Assembly (NCBI RefSeq): GCF_009856295.1
Contig: NZ_WMEU01000007.1
Span: 62,001 to 126,000 of the forward strand
Length of the DNA stretch: 64,000 nt
Direction of reading: 5' to 3'
Origin: Pontibacillus yanchengensis
GTDB taxonomy: Bacteria > Bacillota > Bacilli > Bacillales > BH030062
Shown here: piece by piece, positions 42,560 to 51,161 of the stretch
Position numbering within the stretch: the first letter of the stretch is position 1
How the letters are laid out: every line of letters starts with the position of its first letter
Made by a program: the position numbers and the translations under genes
Notes under the pieces: generated by a model
Database searches by the model: none
What the model was told of the DNA's origin: nothing
What the model saw: the letters and a program-made list of their open reading frames with translations, nothing else

Positions 42560-44029
42560 TTATGAAGTTTTAATATACTTTGTTTTCACCTTCGTGAAAA
42601 AATCAATTCCTTCTCTTCCAAGTTCTTTGAATGAGCCAGAGCTTGATTGCTTATACCCTCCAAATGGAGCTTGATAGAATGTTCCTGTTGTCGTCATATT
42701 TGCTTTTACTAGACCTGCTTCTATCTCATTTAGAGCCCTCACCATAGCATTGGAATCCTTCGTACACACAGATGCAGATAAGCCATAGTCTACATCATTT
42801 GCAATCATTATTGCATCATCTAAATCTGTTGCTTTCATTACATTAATTACTGGACCAAAGACTTCTCGCTTAGCAATCGTCATATCTCTTGTAACCTGTG
42901 TAATAACAGTTGGCTCTACAAAAAAACCATACTCATGCTCTTCACTATCTAGGGAGGATCCTCCTAAAAGAATGTTTGCCCCTTCATTACGAGCAGTATT
43001 TATTAACTCTAATGTAGACATCTTCTCATCTTCGTTTACCTGAGGGCCCATGTCTATATTATCTTCAAGCCCATTTCCTACTCTTAATTTGCTCACTCTA
43101 TCTGTTAGCTTTTCTACAAATTCATCGTGTACATCAGCTTCGATAATAACTCTTCCAGTAGCAGTACAAGCCTGACCAGCCTGCCCCAAACTACCCTTGA
43201 TCGCTAAATCAACAGCTTCATCTAAATCAGCATCTTTTAGTATGACTAAAGGATTCTTTCCTCCCATCTCTAGGTGAACACGTTTCATGTGTTTACTAGC
43301 AGCTTGATATATTTTATTACCAACATTATTAGACCCTGTAAATGATATTGCTTGAACTGCCGGATGATCAATCATTTGATTAACAAGTCTTCCTGGTCCT
43401 ATAACCTGATTTATGACACCGGCTGGAAACTCTGCTGCTTCCACCATTTCCATAAATAGCTTACCTAGAAGAGGTGTTTCCGATGATGTTTTTAAGACAA
43501 CAGTGTTTCCACTGACAACTGCAGGAGCAATCTTCCAGGTAGGAATAGATAATGGGAAGTTCCACGGCGTGACAATCACGGCAACACCTAGAGGTTCTTG
43601 TACAGTTTCGATTTTGACATTTGGCATATCCGAAGGAATCGTCTTCCCTGACATCCTTCTCCCTTCACCAGCATAAAAATCAGCTATTCCTGCTGCGTAT
43701 AAAACTTCTTTTTTTGCTTCCGCGTATGTTTTCCCCATTTCTTTTACAATTGCTTGTGTTAATTCCTCCTGACGATTTCTCATTTGGGTAGCTAATTTTG
43801 TTAAATAACTTCCTCGAGCGGGAGACGAAGTGCTCTTCCAACTAGCCAATGCATAATCAGCAGCTTCGATCGCTGCGTCAGCATCTTCTTCTGTTGATTG
43901 CCTTACAACAGCTAATACTTCTCTATAATTTGCAGGGTTTAGGTTATTCATAACCTCTTCACTACTTGGCTTGTGCCATTCTCCCCCTATATAATTCTTT
44001 AATTCCTTTACACCCTCTGTTACTGTCAT
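42560..44029 (-). CDS. Aldehyde dehydrogenase family protein
   Basis: A 489-residue NAD(P)-dependent enzyme. It has PWNFPLSIPTWKIAPA (about 152-167), catalytic Glu in LEMGGKNP, and catalytic Cys in GQACTATGR (near 286). The length and the IPSDMPN-type N terminus resemble semialdehyde dehydrogenases such as alpha-ketoglutaric semialdehyde dehydrogenase, but the substrate is not certain. GGAGG lies six bases before ATG 44029. It is last of the four-gene operon controlled by the IclR protein next to it. Confidence 0.9.
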   Translation of the reverse strand: MTVTEGVKELKNYIGGEWHKPSSEEVMNNLNPANYREVLAVVRQSTEEDADAAIEAADYALASWKSTSSPARGSYLTKLATQMRNRQEELTQAIVKEMGKTYAEAKKEVLYAAGIADFYAGEGRRMSGKTIPSDMPNVKIETVQEPLGVAVIVTPWNFPLSIPTWKIAPAVVSGNTVVLKTSSETPLLGKLFMEMVEAAEFPAGVINQVIGPGRLVNQMIDHPAVQAISFTGSNNVGNKIYQAASKHMKRVHLEMGGKNPLVILKDADLDEAVDLAIKGSLGQAGQACTATGRVIIEADVHDEFVEKLTDRVSKLRVGNGLEDNIDMGPQVNEDEKMSTLELINTARNEGANILLGGSSLDSEEHEYGFFVEPTVITQVTRDMTIAKREVFGPVINVMKATDLDDAIMIANDVDYGLSASVCTKDSNAMVRALNEIEAGLVKANMTTTGTFYQAPFGGYKQSSSGSFKELGREGIDFFTKVKTKYIKTS

Positions 44030-44040
44030 CATAATCCTCC

Positions 44041-44817
44041 TTATCTATTTGCGTGTTCTCCCGTTCCAAATAACCTGGATTGTTCTGTAGACTCAACCAG
44101 TACATTCTTAGCTTCTTTGTATAACTTGCCCCAAAGCGTTTCTTCAACGAGCGCCCCGTATTTTCTTGATTGCTCCCAAATCCGTTCATGTTCTTCAAAA
44201 GATAAGATTGTATCAAATAAGTTTTGCTCTAAAATATAGTTAATAGCTCGTTTTAAATCCTTCTTTTCTGTTGTAGCTTGAAGTACATAATCATAGGATT
44301 CAAAGGATAATTGATGCCATTCCGGTAAAGCCATTTCTACACTATCTCCCGACAACACTACTGGATGAGGGTCACCAGGAAATGCAAATGCCCAATAAGG
44401 AATTCCATTTTCATACCAATGAACTACCCCACCCCTACCTCTTTTGGCTATTCGAACTGCTTCATAAGCTAAAAGGTGAGTTGTAGTGGAAGATTGGATA
44501 TACCCATGGATGGTTTGAGGTGAATCGACAAGTTTTGATTCAACTAAATCCAGTGCAATTTTAGCTAACACATAATCTGGAAATCCTGCACCATCCACCC
44601 TTATTAGGTGGTCTGAATCATGCAAAAGTTCTATTTGATGAATTTCTCTTCTTTTTAAGTCATCCATCCCCTGTTCAAGAATCTCCACCCCCCCGTACCC
44701 AACACACTCAGACCATGTTATTAATTCTGCACAATCCTCTCGACAACCAAATGGTAAACCACATGATTCAAACACTTTCCGACACAATTCAAATAATTCC
44801 TGATAGGTTACTTTCAT
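44041..44817 (-). CDS. DUF3726/Ldh2-like protein
   Basis: A 258-residue protein. The opening CRKVFESCGLPFGCREDCAE, LITWSECVGYGG resembles the N-terminal region of malate/L-lactate dehydrogenase-type (Ldh2) proteins as found in DUF3726. The middle contains GYIQSSTTTHLLAYEAVRIA and GRGGVVHWYENGIPYWAFAF. Enzyme activity is not known. It overlaps nothing but is 11 bases before the ALDH and two after the dipeptidase homologue, so it is part of the operon. Confidence 0.6.
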   Translation of the reverse strand: MKVTYQELFELCRKVFESCGLPFGCREDCAELITWSECVGYGGVEILEQGMDDLKRREIHQIELLHDSDHLIRVDGAGFPDYVLAKIALDLVESKLVDSPQTIHGYIQSSTTTHLLAYEAVRIAKRGRGGVVHWYENGIPYWAFAFPGDPHPVVLSGDSVEMALPEWHQLSFESYDYVLQATTEKKDLKRAINYILEQNLFDTILSFEEHERIWEQSRKYGALVEETLWGKLYKEAKNVLVESTEQSRLFGTGEHANR

Positions 44818-44819
44818 AT

Positions 44820-45830
44820 TTACATCTCCTTCTGCCTCAAGAAACCTTCATCAAAAAAGCGATACCAGTTTCCACCCATGACAGATTCAACTTCAGCTTC
44901 CTTCAAGCCTCTTTCGAGCAAACCTTGGGAGATATTTGGAAAATCTGCTGGTCCCTTAAACCAAGTTGGCCATGTAGGCCACGAAGGGTTATTAGCTGAA
45001 CCCGCACCATAATCCATTTCATGTGTCCACCTCCCCATTCTCATCCAATGTAAAAAGTCATCAGACATATTAAGAGTCAGGTCTGTTCCAATCGCAACTT
45101 GCTTAACTCCCATAAAGTCGATCGTTCTAACAATTAAATCTACAAACTCCTCCAAAGGTGTCTCAGAACCACTTATCAAATGAGGATATGCACAAAGACC
45201 AAGGATCCCATTATTGTCTTTTAATGCCTGTAACACTTCAGGTGATTTATTCCGTTTACTTGGATAGATCCAATCAGGGTTTGCATGAGTAATTGCTACA
45301 GGGCGTTGACTATGATGGATAGCATCAAGAGACGTTTGCTCTCCTACGTGCGAAAGGTCAATGACCATGCCTACTCTATTCATTTCTTCTACCACTAGCT
45401 TTCCATATCGAGAAAGCCCAGAGTCCCTAGCTTCATAGCAACTACTTCCAATTAAGTTCTGATTGTTATAGGTGAGTTGCATTATTTTAATACCTAGTTG
45501 TTCAAACACTTCAACCAACCCTAATTCATCTTCTAAGGAAGAAGTATTTTGAGTACCTAAGATAATACCAATTTTCCCTTCAGCATTTGCTTTAAGGATA
45601 TCCTCTCCTCGTCGTACAGGGATAACGAGATCGCTATGCTTTTGGAAGAATTGATACCATCCTGAAACTTTACTTAAGGTCTCTCTAGCATTCTCCCAAA
45701 GCACACAGCACGCATGGACACAAGATACCCCTCCTTTTTTCAACTCTAGTAAGAATTCACGATCCCACTTACTCAATTCAAGACCATCAATCACCATCAT
45801 GTTTTGTTTTGATAGATTTTGATCACTCAT
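44820..45830 (-). CDS. Peptidase M19 (membrane dipeptidase) homologue with altered metal site
   Basis: A 336-residue amidohydrolase-fold protein. SHVGEQTSLDAIHHSQRPVA, ITHANP (about 189-214) and AIGTDLTLN keep part of the binuclear zinc site. The N-terminal HxD of true dipeptidases is replaced by IDGLELSKWD, and the bridging Glu of IGxEG appears as GTQNTS. This is therefore a divergent clade, and dipeptide hydrolysis should not be assumed. The start at 45830 (MSDQNL) has GGAGGG ten bases upstream; the open frame runs further up but overlaps the 570-residue gene. Confidence 0.8.
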   Translation of the reverse strand: MSDQNLSKQNMMVIDGLELSKWDREFLLELKKGGVSCVHACCVLWENARETLSKVSGWYQFFQKHSDLVIPVRRGEDILKANAEGKIGIILGTQNTSSLEDELGLVEVFEQLGIKIMQLTYNNQNLIGSSCYEARDSGLSRYGKLVVEEMNRVGMVIDLSHVGEQTSLDAIHHSQRPVAITHANPDWIYPSKRNKSPEVLQALKDNNGILGLCAYPHLISGSETPLEEFVDLIVRTIDFMGVKQVAIGTDLTLNMSDDFLHWMRMGRWTHEMDYGAGSANNPSWPTWPTWFKGPADFPNISQGLLERGLKEAEVESVMGGNWYRFFDEGFLRQKEM

Positions 45831-45837
45831 AAAATAT

Positions 45838-47550
45838 TCAGCCCTCCAATTTTGGTATTTTTGGAAAAATCCATTTCGGTTGATTGATAGCAGTAAAATC
45901 TTTAATAAGGGGAGCCCCTTGGAATAAGGTGATTCGAACCCAACGATTTGACTTAGGGTCAAAGCGCTCTCCACCAAAAAAGGATAGCTTACAGCGCATT
46001 AAAAAGATGGGAACCATATTCTTATCGAGTAAATTTCCTCTAATTTCCCCATAATCATAATTCTCCAATGATTGAATGCGGCGTATTATCCCCTTGTATT
46101 CCGGATAACGAAAAACAAAAGTAGCAACCTTTTCTGTATAATCACGATCTTGTAGAAGAAAAGATACCTTTTGAACAAGTTCGGCAATATTCATTGGCAT
46201 CTCATGCTCATCTCCTGGCTCTTCTCCCCTAACAGCAATTCTCGGCTCTTCTTTATCTACAGATCGATACCAAAAGTAATATTTTTCATCAGGGTTTGAA
46301 AAATCAAATGAAAATACCCACTGATAATGATTATTTATTAGCCCTAATAGTTCACCAATAGTCATACTTGGGTTTAGTTCCATTTCTTCGTTCACAACTG
46401 TGTATTGTTCAAGCTCTTCATTCTTTTCAGGATATATTTCTATCATCATTGTATTTAGAACTTCTTGAGCTTCAACTGAAAGAGCAGAAGATATTTGCTC
46501 AATAATCGGTAGCCATTGTGTATCCTCAGGGACATGATCGCTATGAATAAAATCTTCGAGATGCTGTCGAACAATCTGTAAATCTCCGGCTATTGATTCA
46601 CCATCCTCAAATACTCCCGTTTTTTGAACTGGATAATGAGCGAAATAATGAATGGCTCTATCAAGCCAATCTATAAGGGAATTAATCTTTTCCTCTGTCA
46701 TAGGTTCTACTTTTGACCTTGCTAATGAGAGTTCCCTAAGATAAATCCATTGATGAATAAGTTTAGGATGATAAATTAAAAAAGGTACCATACCAAGACC
46801 CGTTGCATTACCAATACCAAGAAAGCGTTTAATACGATCATCTAATGTTGAAGCTTGGGGATTTTGACATTTGGCAATATGCTCGACTATATCGAAACTA
46901 AACTGCCTAAGCATATATGCAGTAAACAGTTGTGCGCTAAAAGCTCCATGAAGGGGATGATCACCCTTCATTTTTTCAAACGGAGCTACCCCGAATTTTC
47001 CGTTTGCATAAAAAGCGGTACTTCTAACGATATACCCAACCTTAGCTAGCGCTTCAGGGTCTGGTTGCTGCTCTGATGTAAGCGCATTCACAATATGCTG
47101 AAATATTCGTGAACTCCGATTCGCCCTAGACCAAACTAAATCTTGGACAGTCCCTCTCCCTAGTTCTTGCTTCGGTAGTTCACGTTTTAAGTCTTCAATC
47201 TTTTCTTCAGATAGTACTCCTTCACATAAAGCAAATGTAATATCCCATTTCTCCGAAATAACCCGATCACTACGTTCATACTCATCGATATCCTGTGAAA
47301 CGACTACAAAGGAAAAAGTTCCAGCAGGTGTTCTGATATAATAAATTGCTTCCCCATGACCATTATGGTCTAAATTAAAACGATGTTGATCAATACTCCA
47401 CTTCTCCCTCATTGCTCGTCTTAGTATGATGCGAGCAAAACTTAAGCTTGTCATTCGGAATGCACCAATTCTTTCTGGCTTCATCACTTCACGTGCTGGT
47501 CGTATCGCATCCTCAATTCCATAGTGGAAATGAGCTTTTGAAAGAGCCAT
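45838..47550 (-). CDS. Unknown 570-residue protein, first gene of the IclR-linked operon
   Basis: A cytoplasmic-looking protein without signal peptide or membrane helix. It has a possible split between an N-terminal half (about 1-330: RPAREVMKPERIGAFRMTSL, SFARIILRRAMREKWSIDQH, GIGNATGLGMVPFLIYHPKL) and a C-terminal half with many Trp, Phe and Tyr residues (about 390-570). GGAGGTGATAAT precedes the ATG. I recognise no domain. Its position before an M19 homologue, a DUF3726 protein and an aldehyde dehydrogenase suggests a catabolic step. Confidence 0.75.
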   Translation of the reverse strand: MALSKAHFHYGIEDAIRPAREVMKPERIGAFRMTSLSFARIILRRAMREKWSIDQHRFNLDHNGHGEAIYYIRTPAGTFSFVVVSQDIDEYERSDRVISEKWDITFALCEGVLSEEKIEDLKRELPKQELGRGTVQDLVWSRANRSSRIFQHIVNALTSEQQPDPEALAKVGYIVRSTAFYANGKFGVAPFEKMKGDHPLHGAFSAQLFTAYMLRQFSFDIVEHIAKCQNPQASTLDDRIKRFLGIGNATGLGMVPFLIYHPKLIHQWIYLRELSLARSKVEPMTEEKINSLIDWLDRAIHYFAHYPVQKTGVFEDGESIAGDLQIVRQHLEDFIHSDHVPEDTQWLPIIEQISSALSVEAQEVLNTMMIEIYPEKNEELEQYTVVNEEMELNPSMTIGELLGLINNHYQWVFSFDFSNPDEKYYFWYRSVDKEEPRIAVRGEEPGDEHEMPMNIAELVQKVSFLLQDRDYTEKVATFVFRYPEYKGIIRRIQSLENYDYGEIRGNLLDKNMVPIFLMRCKLSFFGGERFDPKSNRWVRITLFQGAPLIKDFTAINQPKWIFPKIPKLEG

Positions 47551-47565
47551 ATTATCACCTCCATA

Positions 47566-47584
47566 AATTCCGTTAAACGGAATT
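47566..47584. promoter_or_regulatory. Candidate IclR operator
   Basis: Perfect palindrome AATTCCGTTAAACGGAATT (9-bp arms, one central base) 16 bases before the first operon gene. TTCCG/CGGAA is a usual core for IclR-family sites. A half-site TTTCGTTATG follows at about 47588. Confidence 0.78.
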
Positions 47585-47772
47585 ATATTTCGTTATGTGG
47601 TTTTAACTCTAGAGTATAGTCTATTTACTTTAAGGTCAATAGATATAAACTGATTTTTTTGAGTTTTCTGATATATGTAGGTGCCACATTAATCCATAAA
47701 AAATCCCGGCATAAAGTAGTATGTGCCGAGACTTTTGTACCTTATATTACTTACACTTAAACGAACTTACTA

Positions 47773-48738
47773 TTATAGCGTCAATGGCCTTAACTTCTTC
47801 TCTATTTCCTCACGATTCTTCTCCAAAAACGGAGGTAATGACAAGTTTTCACCTAATGATTCAACAGATTCATCAATATCAAATCCTGGTGTGTCTGTTG
47901 ATAATTCAAATAAAATCCCATTAGGTTCCCTGAAGTATAAGGCTTTGAAGTAAAAACGATCAACTTTGCCGGAATTCATCATACCTGTTTGCTGAATACG
48001 TTTCACCCATTCTGCATGTTCATCCTCATCTGGCACACGGAAGGCTACATGGTGAACGCCTCCGCGCCCTAGTTTTTCTGGGGATAAATCAGGTCGAGTT
48101 TGGATGTGAACCTCTGCTCCCGCTCCCCCTTCACCAGTGGTGTACACTTCTACATCTGGAAAGTCACCTTCAAGAGAAGGATACGAATCCGCATAACGGA
48201 AGCCTAGAACATCCTGTAACACCTTAGCTGTTGGTTTTGAACTTCTCACTCTTAATAACACAGGACCTAACCCAACAATTCCGTATTCTTTAGGAACTTC
48301 TGTCTCATCCCATGCTTCACCGGCATGGACGCCTTGTTCATCGTTATCAGCTACTAGAATTAATTGCGTTCCTTCAAAATCTTGAAAGGCTAACGTATCA
48401 CGATTGGCCCTCTTTTTAATTTCTTCATGTTCCACATTGTATGCTTCAAATCGTTTTCGCCAATAATCCAGTGCTTCTGTAGTTTTCACTCTTAGAGAAG
48501 TACTTGTGATACTGGAAACCCCTGTATACGTTTGACCAAGACCAGGTATGTCAAAGAATGTTAATTCCGTTCCTGGACTTCCTTTAGCATCACCATAAAA
48601 TAAATGATACGTACTCGTTTCATCTTGGTTCACACTTTTTTTCACTAAACGCATGCCTAATATCTTTGTATAAAATTCAAAATTTCGTTCTGCTTTCCCC
48701 GTTAATATAGAAACGTGATGAATTCCTAATAAATTCAT
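47773..48738 (-). CDS. Ring-cleaving dioxygenase, MhqO-like
   Basis: A 321-residue tandem VOC (glyoxalase/extradiol) protein. N-terminal LGIHHVSILTG (His near 6) and GRGGVHHVAFRVPDEDEHAE (about 215-234) give metal-ligand histidines. The late FREPNGILFELSTDTPGFDI carries the metal Glu. B. subtilis MhqO is induced by quinones under MhqR control. An MhqR-like box lies about 31 bases upstream of the start. ATG 48738 was chosen over 48747/48744 because AGGATGATG precedes it; this is uncertain. Confidence 0.85.
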   Translation of the reverse strand: MNLLGIHHVSILTGKAERNFEFYTKILGMRLVKKSVNQDETSTYHLFYGDAKGSPGTELTFFDIPGLGQTYTGVSSITSTSLRVKTTEALDYWRKRFEAYNVEHEEIKKRANRDTLAFQDFEGTQLILVADNDEQGVHAGEAWDETEVPKEYGIVGLGPVLLRVRSSKPTAKVLQDVLGFRYADSYPSLEGDFPDVEVYTTGEGGAGAEVHIQTRPDLSPEKLGRGGVHHVAFRVPDEDEHAEWVKRIQQTGMMNSGKVDRFYFKALYFREPNGILFELSTDTPGFDIDESVESLGENLSLPPFLEKNREEIEKKLRPLTL

Positions 48739-48768
48739 TTTCATCATCCTAACGAAAATATTTTTAAT

Positions 48769-48786
48769 TATCTCGAATTCAAAGTA
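48769..48786 (-). promoter_or_regulatory. MhqR-like operator
   Basis: TATCTCGAATTCAAAGTA matches 15 of 18 positions of the MhqR palindrome TATCTCGAATTCGAGATA as I recall it. Dyad elements D1 and D2 share its core. The remaining space to 49043 is promoter for the serine hydrolase. Confidence 0.72.
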
Positions 48787-48969
48787 ATGATAAAATACAT
48801 TTGTTTTTCGGTCAACTATTTAGATCCGAAACAAAATATATGTCTAAATTTTCAAAATAATTATATGGTATTAGTCGATATTCCTCACAAAAACGCCAAT
48901 ATTGATGATGTATGAGTCAAAATTGGTATAGACGTCTATATTGGAATTCCGATACACTTTAGGTAGTAA

Positions 48970-48984
48970 ATGTAAGCGCTTGTA
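48970..48984 (+). promoter_or_regulatory. Candidate cre site upstream of the serine hydrolase
   Basis: ATGTAAGCGCTTGTA fits the CcpA consensus with one mismatch, 60 bases before the GTG start. Suggests catabolite control. Confidence 0.5.
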
Positions 48985-49043
48985 TATTTCGAAAAGGAAT
49001 AACTTCGTTTCATTTATATTTTCTTACATTAGGAGGTTATTAT

Positions 49044-50744
49044 GTGAAAAGAAAAACGGTATCTATTATTCTGTCTACTGTTCTTGTTTCGTCATTGGTT
49101 ACACCTATTACAGGTAACGCAGCAAATGGACCCACTATAGAAAATCATCATAAGAAAAATCCACATCAGTCCTCCCAACAAGCTCACCCTAATTTTACAT
49201 GGAATAATCCCGGACCCTCATCTCCTGTTTTACACCCTGGTTCCATTCGTGGTTCTGGGTTACGAAAGGAGCCACTTCAAGACATTGACACCATGATTCG
49301 TAATGCGATTGATGATCAGGTCATGCCTGGTGCCGTTGCACTTGTTGCTCGAAGGGGTCAAGTCGTGAAGCATGATGCATATGGCTACGCTGCAAAGTAT
49401 AAAAATAACGAATTTACTGAATTAGAACATCCTCAACAGATGGAGAAAAACACTGTATTTGATTTAGCCTCTATCAGTAAACTTTTTACCACTACTGCTG
49501 CAATGACCTTATATGAAGAAGGAAAATTTGAACTGGATGATCCCGTAGCAAAATACATCCCCGAATTTGCAACAAATGGAAAAGAAAATGTTACGATTGA
49601 ACAACTCATGACCCATACTTCTGGATTTAAACCATGGATTCCACTTTATACAATAGAAGGTGATCGAGAGGATCGCCTGCAACATGTATATAAACAACCT
49701 CTGCAATCAGAGCCAGGTAAGGAATATACATACAGTGACCTCAACATGATTACCCTTGGAGCTCTTGTAGAAGAGTGGTCTGGAATGCGTCTTGATCAAT
49801 ATGTTGAAAAAGCTATCACCAAACCACTCGGAATGAAGGAAACGATGTACAACCCACCATCTTCATTAAAAGATCGCATTGCTGCAACCGAATATCAACC
49901 TTGGACAGATCGAGGGCTGGTTTGGGGAGAAGTCCATGATGAGAATGCTTGGTCCCTTAATGGTGTAGCAGGACATGCAGGGGTGTTTTCTACAGCTTCA
50001 GACCTTGCAACATTTGCTCACATGTTTGTGATGGACGGCCGTTATGGCGGAGAACGTATATTAGAACCAGAGACTGTCGATCTTTTAACGGAGAACCGAA
50101 TACCTGAATTTCCTGGAGATGATCATGGACTAGGTTGGGAGCTTCAGCAAGATTGGTTTATGGATGGTCTCTCTGAAAGCAATACGCTAGGGCATACAGG
50201 GTACACTGGTACCTCCATTGTTGTTAGCCCTACAAACAAAACCGTTGCCATTCTACTAACCAATAGAGTTCACCCAACACGTAACACTGTTTCCACAAGT
50301 CCTACAAGGCGAAAATTCGCACGAAATGTAGCCGATTCCATACCAGTATCCATTCCTAACAAAGGAGAAGCTTGGTTTTCTGGATATGGTAACAATGAAA
50401 CCAAACATTTAACTGCTGAAATCAATGTAGATCAAAATGCTACACTTACCTTCGACACCTGGTATCGTATCGAACCTGAAGCTGATGTTGGAAAAATAGA
50501 AATTTCTAGCAATGGCACCGATTGGACACAATTAGACCAAACGTTTACTGGAACGAGTGGTGATTGGGATTCCATCAAGGTTGCATTACCAAAAGACACC
50601 TCTCACCTTCGCTTTACGTATGAAACAGATTACTCCGTAAATCGCCGAGGATGGTATATTCATCAACCAGAACTCGTTACAGAGCAAGGCAATACAACTC
50701 CACTCCACTTAAACAGCGAGAAATGGACAAAACGATCGTATTAA
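49044..50744 (+). CDS. Secreted serine hydrolase (beta-lactamase/PBP4-like) with C-terminal beta domain
   Basis: A 566-residue exported enzyme. It has a signal peptide (1-27, ending TGNAANG), then class C beta-lactamase-type catalytic motifs: S-I-S-K in FDLASISKLFTT (SxxK, about 145), Y-S-D-L-N (YxN, near 228) and HTGYTG (near 388). Residues 435-566 form a separate beta-rich domain with WYRIEPEADVGKIEISSNGT, DWTQLDQTFTGTSGDWDSIK and RGWYIHQPELV, an immune-inhibitor/MAM-like fold that could bind glycans. GTG start with AGGAGG seven bases upstream. Activity may be esterase, D-amino peptidase or peptidoglycan-related. Confidence 0.88.
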   Translation: MKRKTVSIILSTVLVSSLVTPITGNAANGPTIENHHKKNPHQSSQQAHPNFTWNNPGPSSPVLHPGSIRGSGLRKEPLQDIDTMIRNAIDDQVMPGAVALVARRGQVVKHDAYGYAAKYKNNEFTELEHPQQMEKNTVFDLASISKLFTTTAAMTLYEEGKFELDDPVAKYIPEFATNGKENVTIEQLMTHTSGFKPWIPLYTIEGDREDRLQHVYKQPLQSEPGKEYTYSDLNMITLGALVEEWSGMRLDQYVEKAITKPLGMKETMYNPPSSLKDRIAATEYQPWTDRGLVWGEVHDENAWSLNGVAGHAGVFSTASDLATFAHMFVMDGRYGGERILEPETVDLLTENRIPEFPGDDHGLGWELQQDWFMDGLSESNTLGHTGYTGTSIVVSPTNKTVAILLTNRVHPTRNTVSTSPTRRKFARNVADSIPVSIPNKGEAWFSGYGNNETKHLTAEINVDQNATLTFDTWYRIEPEADVGKIEISSNGTDWTQLDQTFTGTSGDWDSIKVALPKDTSHLRFTYETDYSVNRRGWYIHQPELVTEQGNTTPLHLNSEKWTKRSY

Positions 50745-50870
50745 GTAAAGCTCGGGGTGCCCACTGCTGCCCGCAATACGTGGATTCATTCGATGTTGTT
50801 GACTTATCGTAAGGAGGAGTAGGAAGTCTGCTAGATGCTGGCGCTAGATATAAATGCAAAAACGTACGCT
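50745..50870 (+). repeat. Dispersed intergenic repeat, copy R7 (partial)
   Basis: AAAGCTCGGGGTGCCCACTG, TTCGATGTTGTTGACTTATC, GTAAGGAGGAGTAGGAAGTC and GCTGGCGCTAGATAT. The hairpin module is shortened. It occupies the 3' side of the serine hydrolase gene. Confidence 0.78.
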
Positions 50871-50891
50871 TTCTTTGCTTATTATGAAGAC

Positions 50892-50921
50892 AGAGAGCCT
50901 TGGAAATAACCAAGGCTCTCT
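50892..50921 (+). terminator. Terminator of the serine hydrolase gene
   Basis: Perfect arms AGAGAGCCTTGG/CCAAGGCTCTCT. From here to 51161 is AT-rich promoter space of ppc. Confidence 0.85.
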
Positions 50922-51161
50922 ATTTATATGTTTGAATTCTATGATTATAAAGGAAAGGTTGAGTAGAATATAAACTTAGGTATTTTTACTACAGCAAAGG
51001 TATTGGGAACTTTTCCATATCAATGCGAGATGATTCACGACCGAATCATCTCATTTTGTTATCATTTCTTACTAAATATCTTCATTTGTGATATCATCAA
51101 TATTATCATTAAGAAGATTATGAAAATTGCTTCATACAAATAGATTTAGGAAGGTGAACAT

